A stretch of DNA of 64,000 bases. Source: Herbaspirillum sp. CF444. GTDB lineage: Bacteria > Pseudomonadota > Gammaproteobacteria > Burkholderiales > Burkholderiaceae_D. The stretch spans positions 186,001 to 250,000 of the forward strand of contig NZ_AKJW01000061.1 in assembly GCF_000282135.1 (NCBI RefSeq), written 5' to 3'. Of this stretch, positions 42,404 through 53,023 are shown in pieces. Position numbers and translations under genes: made by a program. Below the pieces are notes generated by a model that worked only from the letters and a program-made list of their open reading frames with translations, had not been told where the DNA came from and made no database searches. Positions within the stretch are counted from its first letter, which is position 1. The number at the start of each line of letters is the position of its first letter.

Positions 42404-42428
42404 AAAGCCTTGATTTACGAGGCTTTTT
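42404..42428 (+). terminator. Terminator after the beta-lactamase gene
   Basis: AAAGCCT (42404-42410) pairs with AGGCTTT (42420-42426) and is followed by TTGC; it lies 100 bp after the stop codon. Confidence 0.7.
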
Positions 42429-42574
42429 GCTTGATGTTGCTGCAAATCAAATCTTCGTTTCTGGTTTGTAATAGTGCACTCTGTCGGCGTGCCCGGCAGA
42501 GCAAGTGCGCCTTACGCACGAAAACACAGAAAAAACCGCAGCAGCGGCGGAAAACAACGGACGGAAAACAAGCA

Positions 42575-44188
42575 ATGAACATTATCGGAAACATGAAGAT
42601 CGGCAAGCGCCTGACCTTGGGCTTTGCCGTCATTCTGGCATTCTCCATCGTGATTGCCGGCATCGGCATCTGGCGTTTGCAGGCGGTATCGAGCGCCACG
42701 CGCGACATGATGAGCCAGCCCTTGCTCAAGGAGCGCCTGATCGGCGACTGGTACGCCAATCTCGTCAGCGGCATCCGCCGTACCACCGCTATCGCCAAGA
42801 GCAGCGACCCGTCGCTGGGCCCTTACTTCGCGACGGAGGTAGCGGCGTCGTCCAAGAGTTCCGGCGAGTACCAGAAAAAGGTGGAAGCCCTGCTGGAAAC
42901 CGAAGAAGAAAAGAAGCTGTTCCAGCAGATCAGCGAACAGCGCAAGATTTACCTGAGCTCGCGCGACGCCATCAACAAGGCCAAGGCGGCAGGCAATGTC
43001 GAAGAAGCCGAGCGCGTTCTCGAGAAGACGTTCGTACCGGCATCCATCGCGTATCAAGACACCATGCGCAAGCTGGTCGAACTGCAGCGCAAGGACATCG
43101 ATGAAACCGCCCGGCATATCGACATGGTCGCCGATGAAAGCCGCGTGTTGCTGCTGGTGCTGGAAGGCCTGATCCTGGCGTTGGGCGTGCTGTGCGCCTG
43201 GTATCTGACGGTTGGCATCACACGTCCGATCGGCACCGCAGTCGTCCTCTCGCGCCGCGTGGCCGAAGGCGACCTGACCGCCGCCGTCACCGTCAACAGC
43301 AAGGACGAAACCGGCCAGCTGCTGCAAGCGCTGCAAGACATGAGCAACAGCCTGCGCGGCATCGTCACCAACGTGCGCAGCGGCACCGACACCATCGCCA
43401 CCGCATCGAGCGAAATCGCCGCCGGCAACCTGGACTTGTCCTCGCGCACCGAACAGCAAGCCAGCGCGCTGGAAGAAACCGCATCCTCGATGGAAGAACT
43501 GATTTCCACCGTCAAGCAAAACGCCGACAACGCGCGCCAGGCCAACCAACTGGCGGTATCGGCTTCCGAGATCGCCACCCAGGGCGGCGGCGTGGTCGGG
43601 CAGGTGGTCGACACCATGGGCGCGATCAACGATTCGTCGCGCAAGATCGTCGACATTATCAGCGTCATCGACGGCATCGCCTTCCAGACCAACATCCTGG
43701 CGCTGAATGCGGCGGTGGAAGCGGCGCGCGCCGGCGAGCAGGGCCGCGGTTTCGCCGTGGTGGCGTCGGAAGTACGCAGCCTGGCGCAGCGTTCGGCGGC
43801 CGCCGCCAAAGAGATCAAGGTCCTGATCAACGACTCCGTGGAAAAAGTCGGCAACGGCAGCAAGCTGGTCGAGCAGGCCGGCGCGACCATGCAAGAGGTC
43901 GTCAACAGCGTCAAGCGCGTGACCGACATCGTCGGCGAGATCAGTTCCGCCAGCCAGGAGCAGACCACCGGCATCGAGCAGATCAACCACGCCATCACGC
44001 AGATGGATCAGGTCACCCAGCAAAATGCCGCGCTGGTGGAAGAGGCCGCAGCTGCGGCTGCATCGATGCAGACGCAAGCCGACAGTCTGGCGCAACTGGT
44101 CAGCGTCTTCACGATCAGCGGCACGCCGGCACTGCCGCAGGCGCGCCGCACCATCGACATCACGCCGCGGGAACCGCGTCTGTCTTGA
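42575..44188 (+). CDS. Methyl-accepting chemotaxis protein (4HB-type sensor)
   Basis: This 537-aa chemoreceptor has TM1 ([18 protein letters not shown], 15-32), a periplasmic four-helix-bundle-like domain of about 150 residues, and TM2 ([20 protein letters not shown], near 190). A HAMP linker and a signalling domain follow, with tip [20 protein letters not shown]. It ends in a Pro/Arg tail without the xWxxF tether, unlike the other receptor in the window. Its signalling domain is nearly the same as that receptor's. ACGGAAAACAAGCA precedes the ATG. Ligand unknown. Confidence 0.94.
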   Translation: MNIIGNMKIGKRLTLGFAVILAFSIVIAGIGIWRLQAVSSATRDMMSQPLLKERLIGDWYANLVSGIRRTTAIAKSSDPSLGPYFATEVAASSKSSGEYQKKVEALLETEEEKKLFQQISEQRKIYLSSRDAINKAKAAGNVEEAERVLEKTFVPASIAYQDTMRKLVELQRKDIDETARHIDMVADESRVLLLVLEGLILALGVLCAWYLTVGITRPIGTAVVLSRRVAEGDLTAAVTVNSKDETGQLLQALQDMSNSLRGIVTNVRSGTDTIATASSEIAAGNLDLSSRTEQQASALEETASSMEELISTVKQNADNARQANQLAVSASEIATQGGGVVGQVVDTMGAINDSSRKIVDIISVIDGIAFQTNILALNAAVEAARAGEQGRGFAVVASEVRSLAQRSAAAAKEIKVLINDSVEKVGNGSKLVEQAGATMQEVVNSVKRVTDIVGEISSASQEQTTGIEQINHAITQMDQVTQQNAALVEEAAAAAASMQTQADSLAQLVSVFTISGTPALPQARRTIDITPREPRLS

Positions 44189-44225
44189 TTTTGTTCAGGC
44201 AGGAAGAACGGTTTTGCTGCACATG

Positions 44226-44257
44226 AAGCCCGGCGCCGCAACGGTCCCGGGCTTTTT
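44226..44257 (+). terminator. Terminator after the second chemoreceptor
   Basis: AAGCCCGG (44226-44233) pairs with CCGGGCTT (44247-44254), followed by TTTTTG. Confidence 0.85.
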
Positions 44258-44276
44258 GATGGCGGCGCGGCTGGAT

Positions 44277-44300
44277 ATCCGGAATGCCCGCTTTCCGGAT
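44277..44300. promoter_or_regulatory. Candidate enhancer site for the DctD-like activator
   Basis: ATCCGGAA (44277-44284) and TTCCGGAT (44293-44300) form a perfect 8-bp inverted repeat about 100 bp upstream of the sigma-54 promoter, the usual distance for an NtrC-family enhancer. Confidence 0.5.
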
Positions 44301-44401
44301 TCCGGTTTTCCGCAAGCCTGGATCATTGCCTCTGCCGCTGTGATTTTTAAATTCCTTTTCGAATCAATGGCTTGATGTTTTTTCTTCGCCGTATCTCCGA
44401 C

Positions 44402-44417
44402 TGGCACGAAGCCTGCA
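44402..44417 (+). promoter_or_regulatory. Sigma-54 promoter of the MFS permease gene
   Basis: TGGCACG-N4-CTGCA has the invariant GG (44403-44404) and GC (44415-44416) with the correct 10-base spacing, and only one change from consensus in the -12 box. The predicted start point is near 44428, about 210 bp before the permease ATG. The linked DctD-like protein is a sigma-54 activator, so site and regulator agree. Confidence 0.8.
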
Positions 44418-44636
44418 TTAAGAACGTCAAAACAAAAATCAGGAGACAGATGTGACGCCAACTTCTTTGCAGTAAATCAACGTCCTTTTCTTGCTCTTGT
44501 CGCGCCGCTCTCTGAGGCGGATTGCGATTGCAGGCGCTTTTTTGCCCTCTTTCGGCAGCATACGGAATGCAGCAGGCATGTGCCGTGTACCGCCTCTTGG
44601 TAAATGATAAATACAGGAATACCTCCGGAGATAACG

Positions 44637-45932
44637 ATGATCAAGCAAGACCTTTCCAAAGCCGCGGATACGCGGCAGCGCATTTTCGCCATTCTCGGCG
44701 CCTCATCCGGCAACCTGGTGGAGTGGTTCGACTTTTACGTCTATTCCTTCTGCGCCATCTACTTTGCGCCGGCGTTCTTCCCCAAGGGCGACACCACCAC
44801 CCAACTGCTCAATACCGCCGGCGTGTTCGCCGCAGGCTTCCTGATGCGTCCCATCGGCGGCTGGCTGTTCGGCCGCATCGCCGACAAGCACGGCCGTCGC
44901 CGTTCGATGATGATCTCGGTGCTGATGATGTGCGGCGGCTCGCTGATGATCGCCTTCATGCCGACCTACGCCACGATCGGCACGGCGGCGCCTTTCCTGC
45001 TGCTGGTGGCGCGTCTATTCCAGGGTTTGTCGGTCGGCGGCGAGTACGGCACCAGCGCGACCTACATGAGTGAAGTCGCGCCGAAGAACAACCGCGGCTT
45101 CTTCGCCTCCTTCCAGTACGTCACGCTGATCGGCGGCCAGTTGCTGGCGGTGCTGGTGCTGGTGGTGATGCAGCAGACGCTGAGCAACGACGAGTTGCGC
45201 GCCTGGGGCTGGCGCGTGCCGTTCGTGCTGGGGGCGTTCGGCGCCCTGGTCGCGCTGTACCTGCGCAGCTCGCTGACCGAAACCGCCAGCGACGAAACCC
45301 GCAAGAAAAAAGAAGCCGGCACCTTCGCCGGTCTGTGGAAGCACAAGCGCGCCTTCTTCACCGTGGTCGGTTTCACCGCCGGCGGCTCGCTGATGTTCTA
45401 CACCTTCACCACCTACATGCAAAAGTACCTGGTCAACACCGCCGGCATGAACGCCAAGACCGCCAGCGCCGTGATGACCGGTGCGCTGTTCGTCTACATG
45501 GTGCTGCAACCGCTGTTCGGCGCGTTGTCCGACAGGATCGGCCGTCGTAACATGATGCTGTGCTTCGGCGTGCTCGGCACCCTGTGCACCGTGCCCATCC
45601 TGCATTTGCTGAAGGACGTCACCGATCCGTACGCGGCGTTCGGCCTGGCGATCCTGGCGCTGGCGATCGTCAGTTTCTACACCTCGATTAGCGGCCTGAT
45701 CAAGGCCGAGATGTTCCCGCCGGAAGTGCGCGCCCTGTGCGTCGGCCTGTCGTATGCCGTGGGCAACGCCCTGTTCGGCGGTTCGGCGGAGTTCGTCGCG
45801 CTGTCGTTCAAATCGGCGGGCATGGAGTCGAGCTTCTATTGGTATGTCTCCATCATGTGCGCCATCGCCTTGCTGATTTCCTTCCGCATGAAGGATCCGA
45901 CCAAGGTCGGTTACCTCAAGGACGAGGACTGA
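44637..45932 (+). CDS. MHS-family dicarboxylate/2-oxoglutarate-type permease
   Basis: The 431-aa transporter has 12 hydrophobic segments and matches the metabolite:H+ symporter group of the MFS (KgtP/PcaT/ProP type): [20 protein letters not shown] (22-41), [15 protein letters not shown], and [32 protein letters not shown] is the ribosome-binding site. Sigma-54 promoter upstream and DctB/DctD-like genes downstream on the same strand (119-bp gap) suggest it carries the acid that the sensor detects, such as 2-oxoglutarate or a C4 dicarboxylate. The exact substrate is inferred. Confidence 0.9.
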   Translation: MIKQDLSKAADTRQRIFAILGASSGNLVEWFDFYVYSFCAIYFAPAFFPKGDTTTQLLNTAGVFAAGFLMRPIGGWLFGRIADKHGRRRSMMISVLMMCGGSLMIAFMPTYATIGTAAPFLLLVARLFQGLSVGGEYGTSATYMSEVAPKNNRGFFASFQYVTLIGGQLLAVLVLVVMQQTLSNDELRAWGWRVPFVLGAFGALVALYLRSSLTETASDETRKKKEAGTFAGLWKHKRAFFTVVGFTAGGSLMFYTFTTYMQKYLVNTAGMNAKTASAVMTGALFVYMVLQPLFGALSDRIGRRNMMLCFGVLGTLCTVPILHLLKDVTDPYAAFGLAILALAIVSFYTSISGLIKAEMFPPEVRALCVGLSYAVGNALFGGSAEFVALSFKSAGMESSFYWYVSIMCAIALLISFRMKDPTKVGYLKDED

Positions 45933-46051
45933 GGTTCTTGCGGGCAACATGGAGGGGCGTTTATTGCGAGCAGGGACGGGTATCATAGCGGGCACTGCCG
46001 CCATGCCTTTGTATTCCTCTACCTCATACAGACCGGATCGATTTGTCCTCC

Positions 46052-47880
46052 ATGACTTCCCGCAAGACCCCGATACTGATCACCGTCGTCGCGCTGTGCG
46101 CGGCGGCGGTTTTTTTCACGACTTACTTTATCGCCGTCGGCAAGGCGCGCAAGGATTTGCACGCCGCCGGTCAGCGCCAGTTGCAGATCGTCGCGCTGGA
46201 CTTGCAGTCGATACTCGACAAGTTCGAGACCATGCCCTTCGCCCTTGGCGCGCTGGCCGACGTGGATCAGGTCCTGCATCATCCCGACGATGCCGAAGCG
46301 ATCGCGCGTCTCAACCAAAGCCTGCAATCGATTCAGCGCCAGTCGCGCGTGCTGGCGATTTACATGATGGACGACAAAGGCATGACCCTGGCCGCCAGCA
46401 ACTGGAATGAAGACACCAGCTTCGTCGGTCGGGACTTCGGCTTCCGGCCTTACTTCATTGAAGCGCTGGCCGGTCGCGCCGGACGTTTTTACGGCATCGG
46501 CAACGTTTCCAGCGAGCCGGGTTACTTCATGGCCCAGCCGATTTATCCGGTCGGCACGCCGCGCGGCGAGGGGGCGCCGATCGGCGTCATGGCCGTCAAG
46601 GTGGATCTGTCCGAATTCGAACATACCTGGCGCAGCAGCGACGATCCGATCACCCTGGTCGACGGCAGCGGCGTGGTGTTCCTGAGCAATCGCCCCCAGT
46701 GGAAATATCACAGCCTGCGTCCGCTCGACAGCCGCAGGCAGCAGGAACTGGCAGGGACGCACCAATACGCCGACCAGGCAATCACGGCGGTCGGTTCCCT
46801 GCGCAAGGAGTTGCGGCGAGGTTTCGGCGAGCACGTCATGCAGCCGATCGCCAAACAAGGATGGCAGCTGATGCTGTTTCCGTCGCAGGCGCGCATTGCC
46901 CGCATCGCCATGCTGTGGGCAATGTGGGTGGCGCTGCTGATGGCGATCGCCGTCATTTCGTTGTGGGCGCTGTATCAGCGCAGAAGGCGTTTGCAAGAAC
47001 GACTGGAGTCGCGCGACGCCCTGCGTCGCGCTGCCCAGGAGCTGGACGCCACCATTGCCGTGCGCACGCAGGAGCTGCGCGTCGCCAACCAGGCGCTCGA
47101 AGGACGCTACGCCAAGCTGCAGCAGACCGAAAGCCTGCTGCGCTCGACGCAGAACGAACTGGTGCAGGCCGGCAAGCTGGCCATGCTGGGACAGATGGCC
47201 GCCGGCGTCACGCATGAACTGAACCAGCCGCTGGCCGCCATCCGCGCCTTTGCCGACAACGCCGTGCAGTTCATCCGGCGCGGCCAGTTGCCGCAGGTCG
47301 AAGAAAACCTCGAATACATCAGCGGCGCCAGCGCCCACATGGGCAAGATCATCGCCCAGCTCAAGGGGTTTGCACGCAAGAGCGGCGACGCCATCGCGGT
47401 AGTCGACCTGCCGCAGACGGTGGAGGCAGCGGTGCTGTTGCTGCGCAATGAATTCCAGCAGCAAGGCGTTGCCATCGAGATCGACGTGCGTCATCCGGTG
47501 CAGGTCATGGGCGACGTCGTGCGCACCGAGCAGGTGCTGATCAATCTGCTGCGCAACGCCATCGACGCCGTCGATGCGGTGGAGCTGGTGGCCGACAAGC
47601 GCGTGACGGTGATCCTCGACCGGGAAGACAGGGACGTCGTCATCCGCATCCGCGACACCGGACCGGGCATTCCGGACGACGTGGCGCCGCATCTGTTCGA
47701 ACCTTTCTTCACCACCAAGTCGACCGGCAAGGGGCTGGGCCTCGGACTGGCGATTTCCTCGTCGATCGTGCAAGCGATGAACGGTCAGCTGTCGGCGCAT
47801 AATCTGCCGGAAGGCGGCGCCGAGTTCATCGTGCGGCTGCCGAATATCCCGGATATCTCAGATACAAGCGAGAACAAATA

Positions 47881-47881
<1 letters not shown>
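46052..47881 (+). CDS. DctB-like sensor histidine kinase
   Basis: The 609-aa kinase has TM1 (ILITVVALCAAAVFFTTYFI, about 8-27), a periplasmic dCache domain (SRVLAIYMMDDKGMTLAASN, then VGRDFGFRPYFIEA and YGIGNVSSEPGYFMAQPI), TM2 near 290-310, and a long coiled-coil linker. The dimerisation domain follows with its phosphorylated His in VTHELNQPLAAIRAFADNA. The ATPase domain shows NLLRNAIDAVDAV, DTGPGIP and KGLGLGLAIS. The layout is that of DctB/MifS kinases, which sense C4 acids or 2-oxoglutarate. The start is ATG 46052 (a TTG lies three codons upstream). It overlaps the regulator gene by 1 base (TAATG). Confidence 0.93.
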
Positions 47882-49239
<1,358 letters not shown>

Positions 49240-49376
49240 TCGCGCTATATTTAACGTATGCCCTTTGTTTTTGACAGGGCCTGGGTTAGACTTTTGGCCT
49301 GGGGAAATATCGGGTGCGACTCCAAGCTGCGTCATTACCGCCAAACAGCATCGGACCCGTCAATATGGGGAATCTC

Positions 49377-49520
49377 ATGAAGCGCTTTATCGCCTTGTCG
49401 CTGGCCGCCTGCATCGCTTTTGTCCTGTGCGCCTGCGAACGCACCGAGTTCGAAAAGAAATCCGAGCGCGACGCCGATGCGCGCCGCGCCCTCAATACCA
49501 AGCCAAAGCCACAGTACTGA
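49377..49520 (+). CDS. Small lipoprotein
   Basis: The 47-aa frame starts MKRFIALSLAACIAFVLCAC, a lipoprotein signal with lipobox LCAC (Cys20). It ends in a short charged tail (ERTEFEKKSERDADARRALN). TGGGGAATCTC is an adequate ribosome-binding site. Small entericidin-like or lipoprotein toxins have this size, but no match can be named. It follows the dct-type operon by about 140 bp with no terminator visible between. Confidence 0.6.
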   Translation: MKRFIALSLAACIAFVLCACERTEFEKKSERDADARRALNTKPKPQY

Positions 49521-49556
49521 TTTCCGATGTTGCGGCGGGTTTGCGCCCGACGCGGT

Positions 49557-50045
49557 TCAGTAACGCTGCGGCCAGGATTTCGGCGTCTTGTACGCGTGGC
49601 TGACCACGACGCGCGTGGCGGCAATCAGGCCGCTCAAGCCCAGCACCAGTTGCGTCAGCGTATCGCCGGGCAAGGCCCATACCGACGATGCCGGCGTCGC
49701 GACGCCGGTCGCCGCCGTGATCACCGGCGCCACCCATGCGGCCTCTTCGGTGACGTCGAGCAGGATGTCGCCTTCCGACGTCGTGTGCATATAGACCTCG
49801 CCGCCCAGTTCCAGGCAAAAACAGATGCCGTAACCCTTGGTGTTGTCCTTCTTGACCGCCTGCTGCAAATCCCGGTTGTAATTGTCTATCCACGCTTCCA
49901 CGTCATAGGTGGTCGTGAGGACGATCCATGGACGGGCAGGGTGGACATCGGCGCGCTCTTGTTCCCGATCTTGTTCTTGATGTTGCTCCGAATTTTCCTC
50001 TGGATTTTGCTCTGGATCGTGCATGTCGTTGTTTCTTGATTGCAT
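49557..50045 (-). CDS. Hypothetical protein with Glu/Gln-rich N-terminus
   Basis: The 162-aa frame has a low-complexity start (DPEQNPEENSEQHQEQDREQ), then a compact region (WIVLTTTYDVEAWIDNYNRD, GYGICFCLELGGEVYMHTT) and a weakly hydrophobic C-terminal part. I recognise no family. A second Met at residue 8 (50024) is an alternative start with CAAGAAACAACG upstream. It is convergent with the small lipoprotein gene and divergent from the secreted hydrolase. Confidence 0.65.
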   Translation of the reverse strand: MQSRNNDMHDPEQNPEENSEQHQEQDREQERADVHPARPWIVLTTTYDVEAWIDNYNRDLQQAVKKDNTKGYGICFCLELGGEVYMHTTSEGDILLDVTEEAAWVAPVITAATGVATPASSVWALPGDTLTQLVLGLSGLIAATRVVVSHAYKTPKSWPQRY

Positions 50046-50259
50046 CTTGGTTGTATTGACGGCTCCCCTTCGGAGACCTGCATTATCGGTCTTTTTTTCT
50101 GCGACGGCATCGCGATCTCGGTCCTCGCGGAGGATGTCTTTTTTTGTTGTCTTTCATGCAATCAATCGTCGAAAGCCTGCCTGATTCCGGATCCGCAGGT
50201 AAGATGCTCGCGGAATCCGACATCATGATCAGTCCCCACACATTCAGAAGAAAGCGACC

Positions 50260-51303
50260 ATGAAGCATCTCGCCGCCAGCCGTCACGCCACCGCCAACAA
50301 CCATTTCCTGCGACTCGTTCTTTGTCTGCTGCTGTTTGCGGCGGCATGTGCATGGCGGTCGCCGGCCTATGCGCAGCAAAAGATTTCCTTCCTCTCGGCC
50401 GAATACGCCAACAAGTTCGAGATGGCGAAGAAGCAGGGCAAGCCGATCGAGATCTTCGGCTATCTCACGATGCCGACCGTTCCCGTCAGCGGGAAAATTC
50501 CCGTCGTGATCATCGCCCACGGCAGCGCCGGCGTGCAGAGCAAGGACACCGGCTTCTGGGCGCCGTACTTCAACAAGCTGGGCTTCGCCAGTTTCGTGGT
50601 CGACTCGTTCGCGCCGCGCGGCGTGACGAGTACGGTCGATGACCAGAGCCTGGTCAGCAATGCCGCCGATACCGCCGACGCTTTCCAGGCGCTGAAATTC
50701 ATCGCGGCCGATCCGCGTTTTGACGCAGGCAGGATCGGCATCATCGGCTTCAGCCGCGGCGGCATCGCGGCCAACGAGACCTCGACCAAGAGCTTCCGCG
50801 ACAACGTCCTGCGCGACGACAAGAACCTGCAGTTCGCCTTCCATATTCCCGTCTATGCGGGCTGCCAGAATTCGCGCTACCGCAAGAACGGCAGCTTCGA
50901 TCGCACCGGTGCGCCGATGCTGTTTTTGATGGGCGGCAAGGACGACTACACGCCGGCCAAATTTTGTCTCGACCAGATCAAGGGCTTGCAGGAAGAATAT
51001 CCGGGTGTCGTCGACTACCGCGTTTATGAAGGTGCCAACCACAGCTTCGACGGCAATCAGGGCGCCCACTATCTCCAGATGGGCATGTCGTCGCGCGACT
51101 GCCCTATGGTGGAAACCGACATACCGTCCTGGAGCCGGCGCGTCGTGCTCACCGGACAACGTCTTACGCCGGCCGAGGAAAATCAGATGTACAAGGATTG
51201 CGTGAAGCGCGGCGTGACGGTCGGTTCCTATGACAACAAATATCGCGACATGGCGGCCAGGGATGTCGAAGACTTCCTGCGCAAGATCAGGATGATCGAC
51301 TGA
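50260..51303 (+). CDS. Secreted dienelactone-hydrolase-like alpha/beta hydrolase
   Basis: This 347-aa protein has an N-terminal signal peptide (LVLCLLLFAAACAWRSPAYA-Q near residue 38) and an alpha/beta-hydrolase domain. It shows PVVIIAHGSAGVQ, the nucleophile motif GFSRGG with Ser near residue 165, and the base His in ANHSFDGNQ. Two or more cysteines (GCQN, FCLDQ, RDCPM, YKDCVK) suggest disulfides in the periplasm. Members are often annotated dienelactone hydrolase but rarely tested. CAGAAGAAAGCGACC precedes the ATG. Confidence 0.85.
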   Translation: MKHLAASRHATANNHFLRLVLCLLLFAAACAWRSPAYAQQKISFLSAEYANKFEMAKKQGKPIEIFGYLTMPTVPVSGKIPVVIIAHGSAGVQSKDTGFWAPYFNKLGFASFVVDSFAPRGVTSTVDDQSLVSNAADTADAFQALKFIAADPRFDAGRIGIIGFSRGGIAANETSTKSFRDNVLRDDKNLQFAFHIPVYAGCQNSRYRKNGSFDRTGAPMLFLMGGKDDYTPAKFCLDQIKGLQEEYPGVVDYRVYEGANHSFDGNQGAHYLQMGMSSRDCPMVETDIPSWSRRVVLTGQRLTPAEENQMYKDCVKRGVTVGSYDNKYRDMAARDVEDFLRKIRMID

Positions 51304-51407
51304 ATTTCAAGGAGTGATTCAACGGAACGCCGCTTCGCGTTGTTGCGCGGCCTGCACCGAAGGCCGCCGCGTGAAGCGGACGACAACGCAAGCGCAAGCA
51401 GTAAGCT

Positions 51408-52067
51408 TTAAACCCGGCGTTGCAGCTTGTACACCACCGTATCGAGCCGGCTCACGCCGTGTTCCAGGAACTTCGGTTCCTTGTCGAGGATGTCGCGCCG
51501 GTCGATGACGAGGGCGTCGGTGTGCGGCGCATAGATCGCCTGCACTTCGCTATCCTGCACCGAGAAGGGCGGGCCGTCCATTTGTTCCTGCGGATAGTCG
51601 AGCGTGATCAGGATGCCGCGATAATCGCTCGCCAGCTGGCCGTAGACGTGTTGCGCATAGTGCGCGCGCATGGCCGCCGGCAACGCCACCAGCGCTGCAC
51701 GATCGTATACGCCGGCACAGGTCGACAAGATCGCCGCATCGAGTTTGAAAATGTCGCCGCAGATGATCTCGATATTGCCGGCCGTATAGTGGCTGCCGTA
51801 GGCCGATTCGCGGATGTGCGGCTGCAGGTTGTTGTCGCTGAAGAATTGTTCCACCGCCAGTTGCGACAACTCCGCGCCCAGCACGCGATGTCCCTGTTCC
51901 GCCAGCCAGGCCATATCCAGCGACTTGCCCGCCAGCGGCACCAGCACGCGGCTGTCTTGCGGCAATCCCAGCGTCGGCCAGTATTTCTGCAATAGCGGCG
52001 TCACGCGCGTTTGATGAAAATGCGTGCGGCCGTCGCGCCAGCGCTCCAGCCAGAATTCTGCGTCCAT
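51408..52067 (-). CDS. tpm: Thiopurine S-methyltransferase
   Basis: The 219-aa enzyme starts [19 protein letters not shown], the classic TPMT N-terminus, followed by [28 protein letters not shown] and [18 protein letters not shown]. Bacterial TPMTs methylate thiols and also selenium and tellurium oxyanions, giving volatile products and tellurite resistance. The ATG at 52067 is the family start; an upstream extension is not conserved. Single gene. Confidence 0.94.
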   Translation of the reverse strand: MDAEFWLERWRDGRTHFHQTRVTPLLQKYWPTLGLPQDSRVLVPLAGKSLDMAWLAEQGHRVLGAELSQLAVEQFFSDNNLQPHIRESAYGSHYTAGNIEIICGDIFKLDAAILSTCAGVYDRAALVALPAAMRAHYAQHVYGQLASDYRGILITLDYPQEQMDGPPFSVQDSEVQAIYAPHTDALVIDRRDILDKEPKFLEHGVSRLDTVVYKLQRRV

Positions 52068-52199
52068 GGATTGTCCCGTCGAGTTGTTTGGTATGTATTG
52101 TAACGATAGTCGTCGCCATTGCTGCACCGGCGAGCCCGCATGGAGCATGTGGAGCGAGCCAGGCTGGATGCGCTGCAGTTTCAAGCCGGCATGGGAACC

Positions 52200-53021
52200 T
52201 CAAGGACAGGCAGAGGCGTAGCTCTGGCGCAGCCACGTCGATACCTCGCGTGCTTCGTTTTCAGACATATGCAGCCCGTCGGTACTGGCAACATCAATGC
52301 CCATATCCCGAGCGGTTATCAGTTTGTTGCGAGGAAATTGCTCGGAAAATGCCGTCTTGATTTGTCGTTCCTTGGGTGTCTCGCGCAGTTCGCGCGAGAT
52401 CGGCAGTTCATACAGCACGACCTCAATTCCACGCTTTTCGAGTGCATTGATCGCCGTGGAAAAAAACGCAATTTCCGCCCTCAGATCGTCTTCAGGAATG
52501 AGATTGCCATAGTCCTTCAATTGCAGCGCCACGCCTTCCAGGCGTAGCGGTTCGCTGATCTGTTGGTTCAAATCTTTCTTGTGAGGTGCTGCCAGGAAGC
52601 TGTAAAGCAGATTCACGGGCATGTTTTCCGTATAAAAGATCGGCGCCAGTTTTTTGTAAAAGCTGTCGGCAGTTTCCACCAGACCTGTGTTGGCAGGACG
52701 ATCAGGAACGTTTATTTCGATGAAGACTTTTTTGGGAAGATGCGACGAGCGCAGAATTGCAGCCAGGCCGGTTAGCGAAGAGTCGCCGCCGAGCGCCATG
52801 TTATACGCGCAAGCCGGGTCATCGAATCGCAGTCGCCTGGACAGGGAACTGCCGACGAAGACCACAGGCGCATGCATCTCTTTTCTGAAATAGGCTTCGA
52901 CGATCTGGTTATTGTCTTGCCACTGACTTTGCATGCTGAGCGTGGATGGCCGGGGGCCATAGGCGAGAAACAGTGAGTAGAGGCCTAGCAGGATTGCTGT
53001 TACGCAGATGGATGGCTTCAT
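52200..53021 (-). CDS. SGNH-hydrolase-like membrane-anchored partner of the MBOAT protein
   Basis: The 273-aa protein has an N-terminal membrane segment (ICVTAILLGLYSLFLAYG), so the rest is periplasmic. It shows VVFVGSSLSRRL (possible nucleophile serine of the SGNH fold), NMALGGDSS, FIEINVPDRP and the C-terminal STDGLHMSENEAREVSTWL, in which DGLH gives the Asp/His pair. It is reminiscent of DltD/AlgX/AlgJ-type proteins. Its start codon lies 2 bp after the MBOAT stop codon, so the two are coupled. Role: probably receives or transfers the acyl group onto a cell-surface polymer; inferred. Confidence 0.75.
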   Translation of the reverse strand: MKPSICVTAILLGLYSLFLAYGPRPSTLSMQSQWQDNNQIVEAYFRKEMHAPVVFVGSSLSRRLRFDDPACAYNMALGGDSSLTGLAAILRSSHLPKKVFIEINVPDRPANTGLVETADSFYKKLAPIFYTENMPVNLLYSFLAAPHKKDLNQQISEPLRLEGVALQLKDYGNLIPEDDLRAEIAFFSTAINALEKRGIEVVLYELPISRELRETPKERQIKTAFSEQFPRNKLITARDMGIDVASTDGLHMSENEAREVSTWLRQSYASACP

Positions 53022-53023
53022 GC

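Noticed and set aside
42512-47800. Long antisense frames under the second chemoreceptor and the DctB-like kinase
   Set aside because: They mirror well-supported genes and have no independent start signals.
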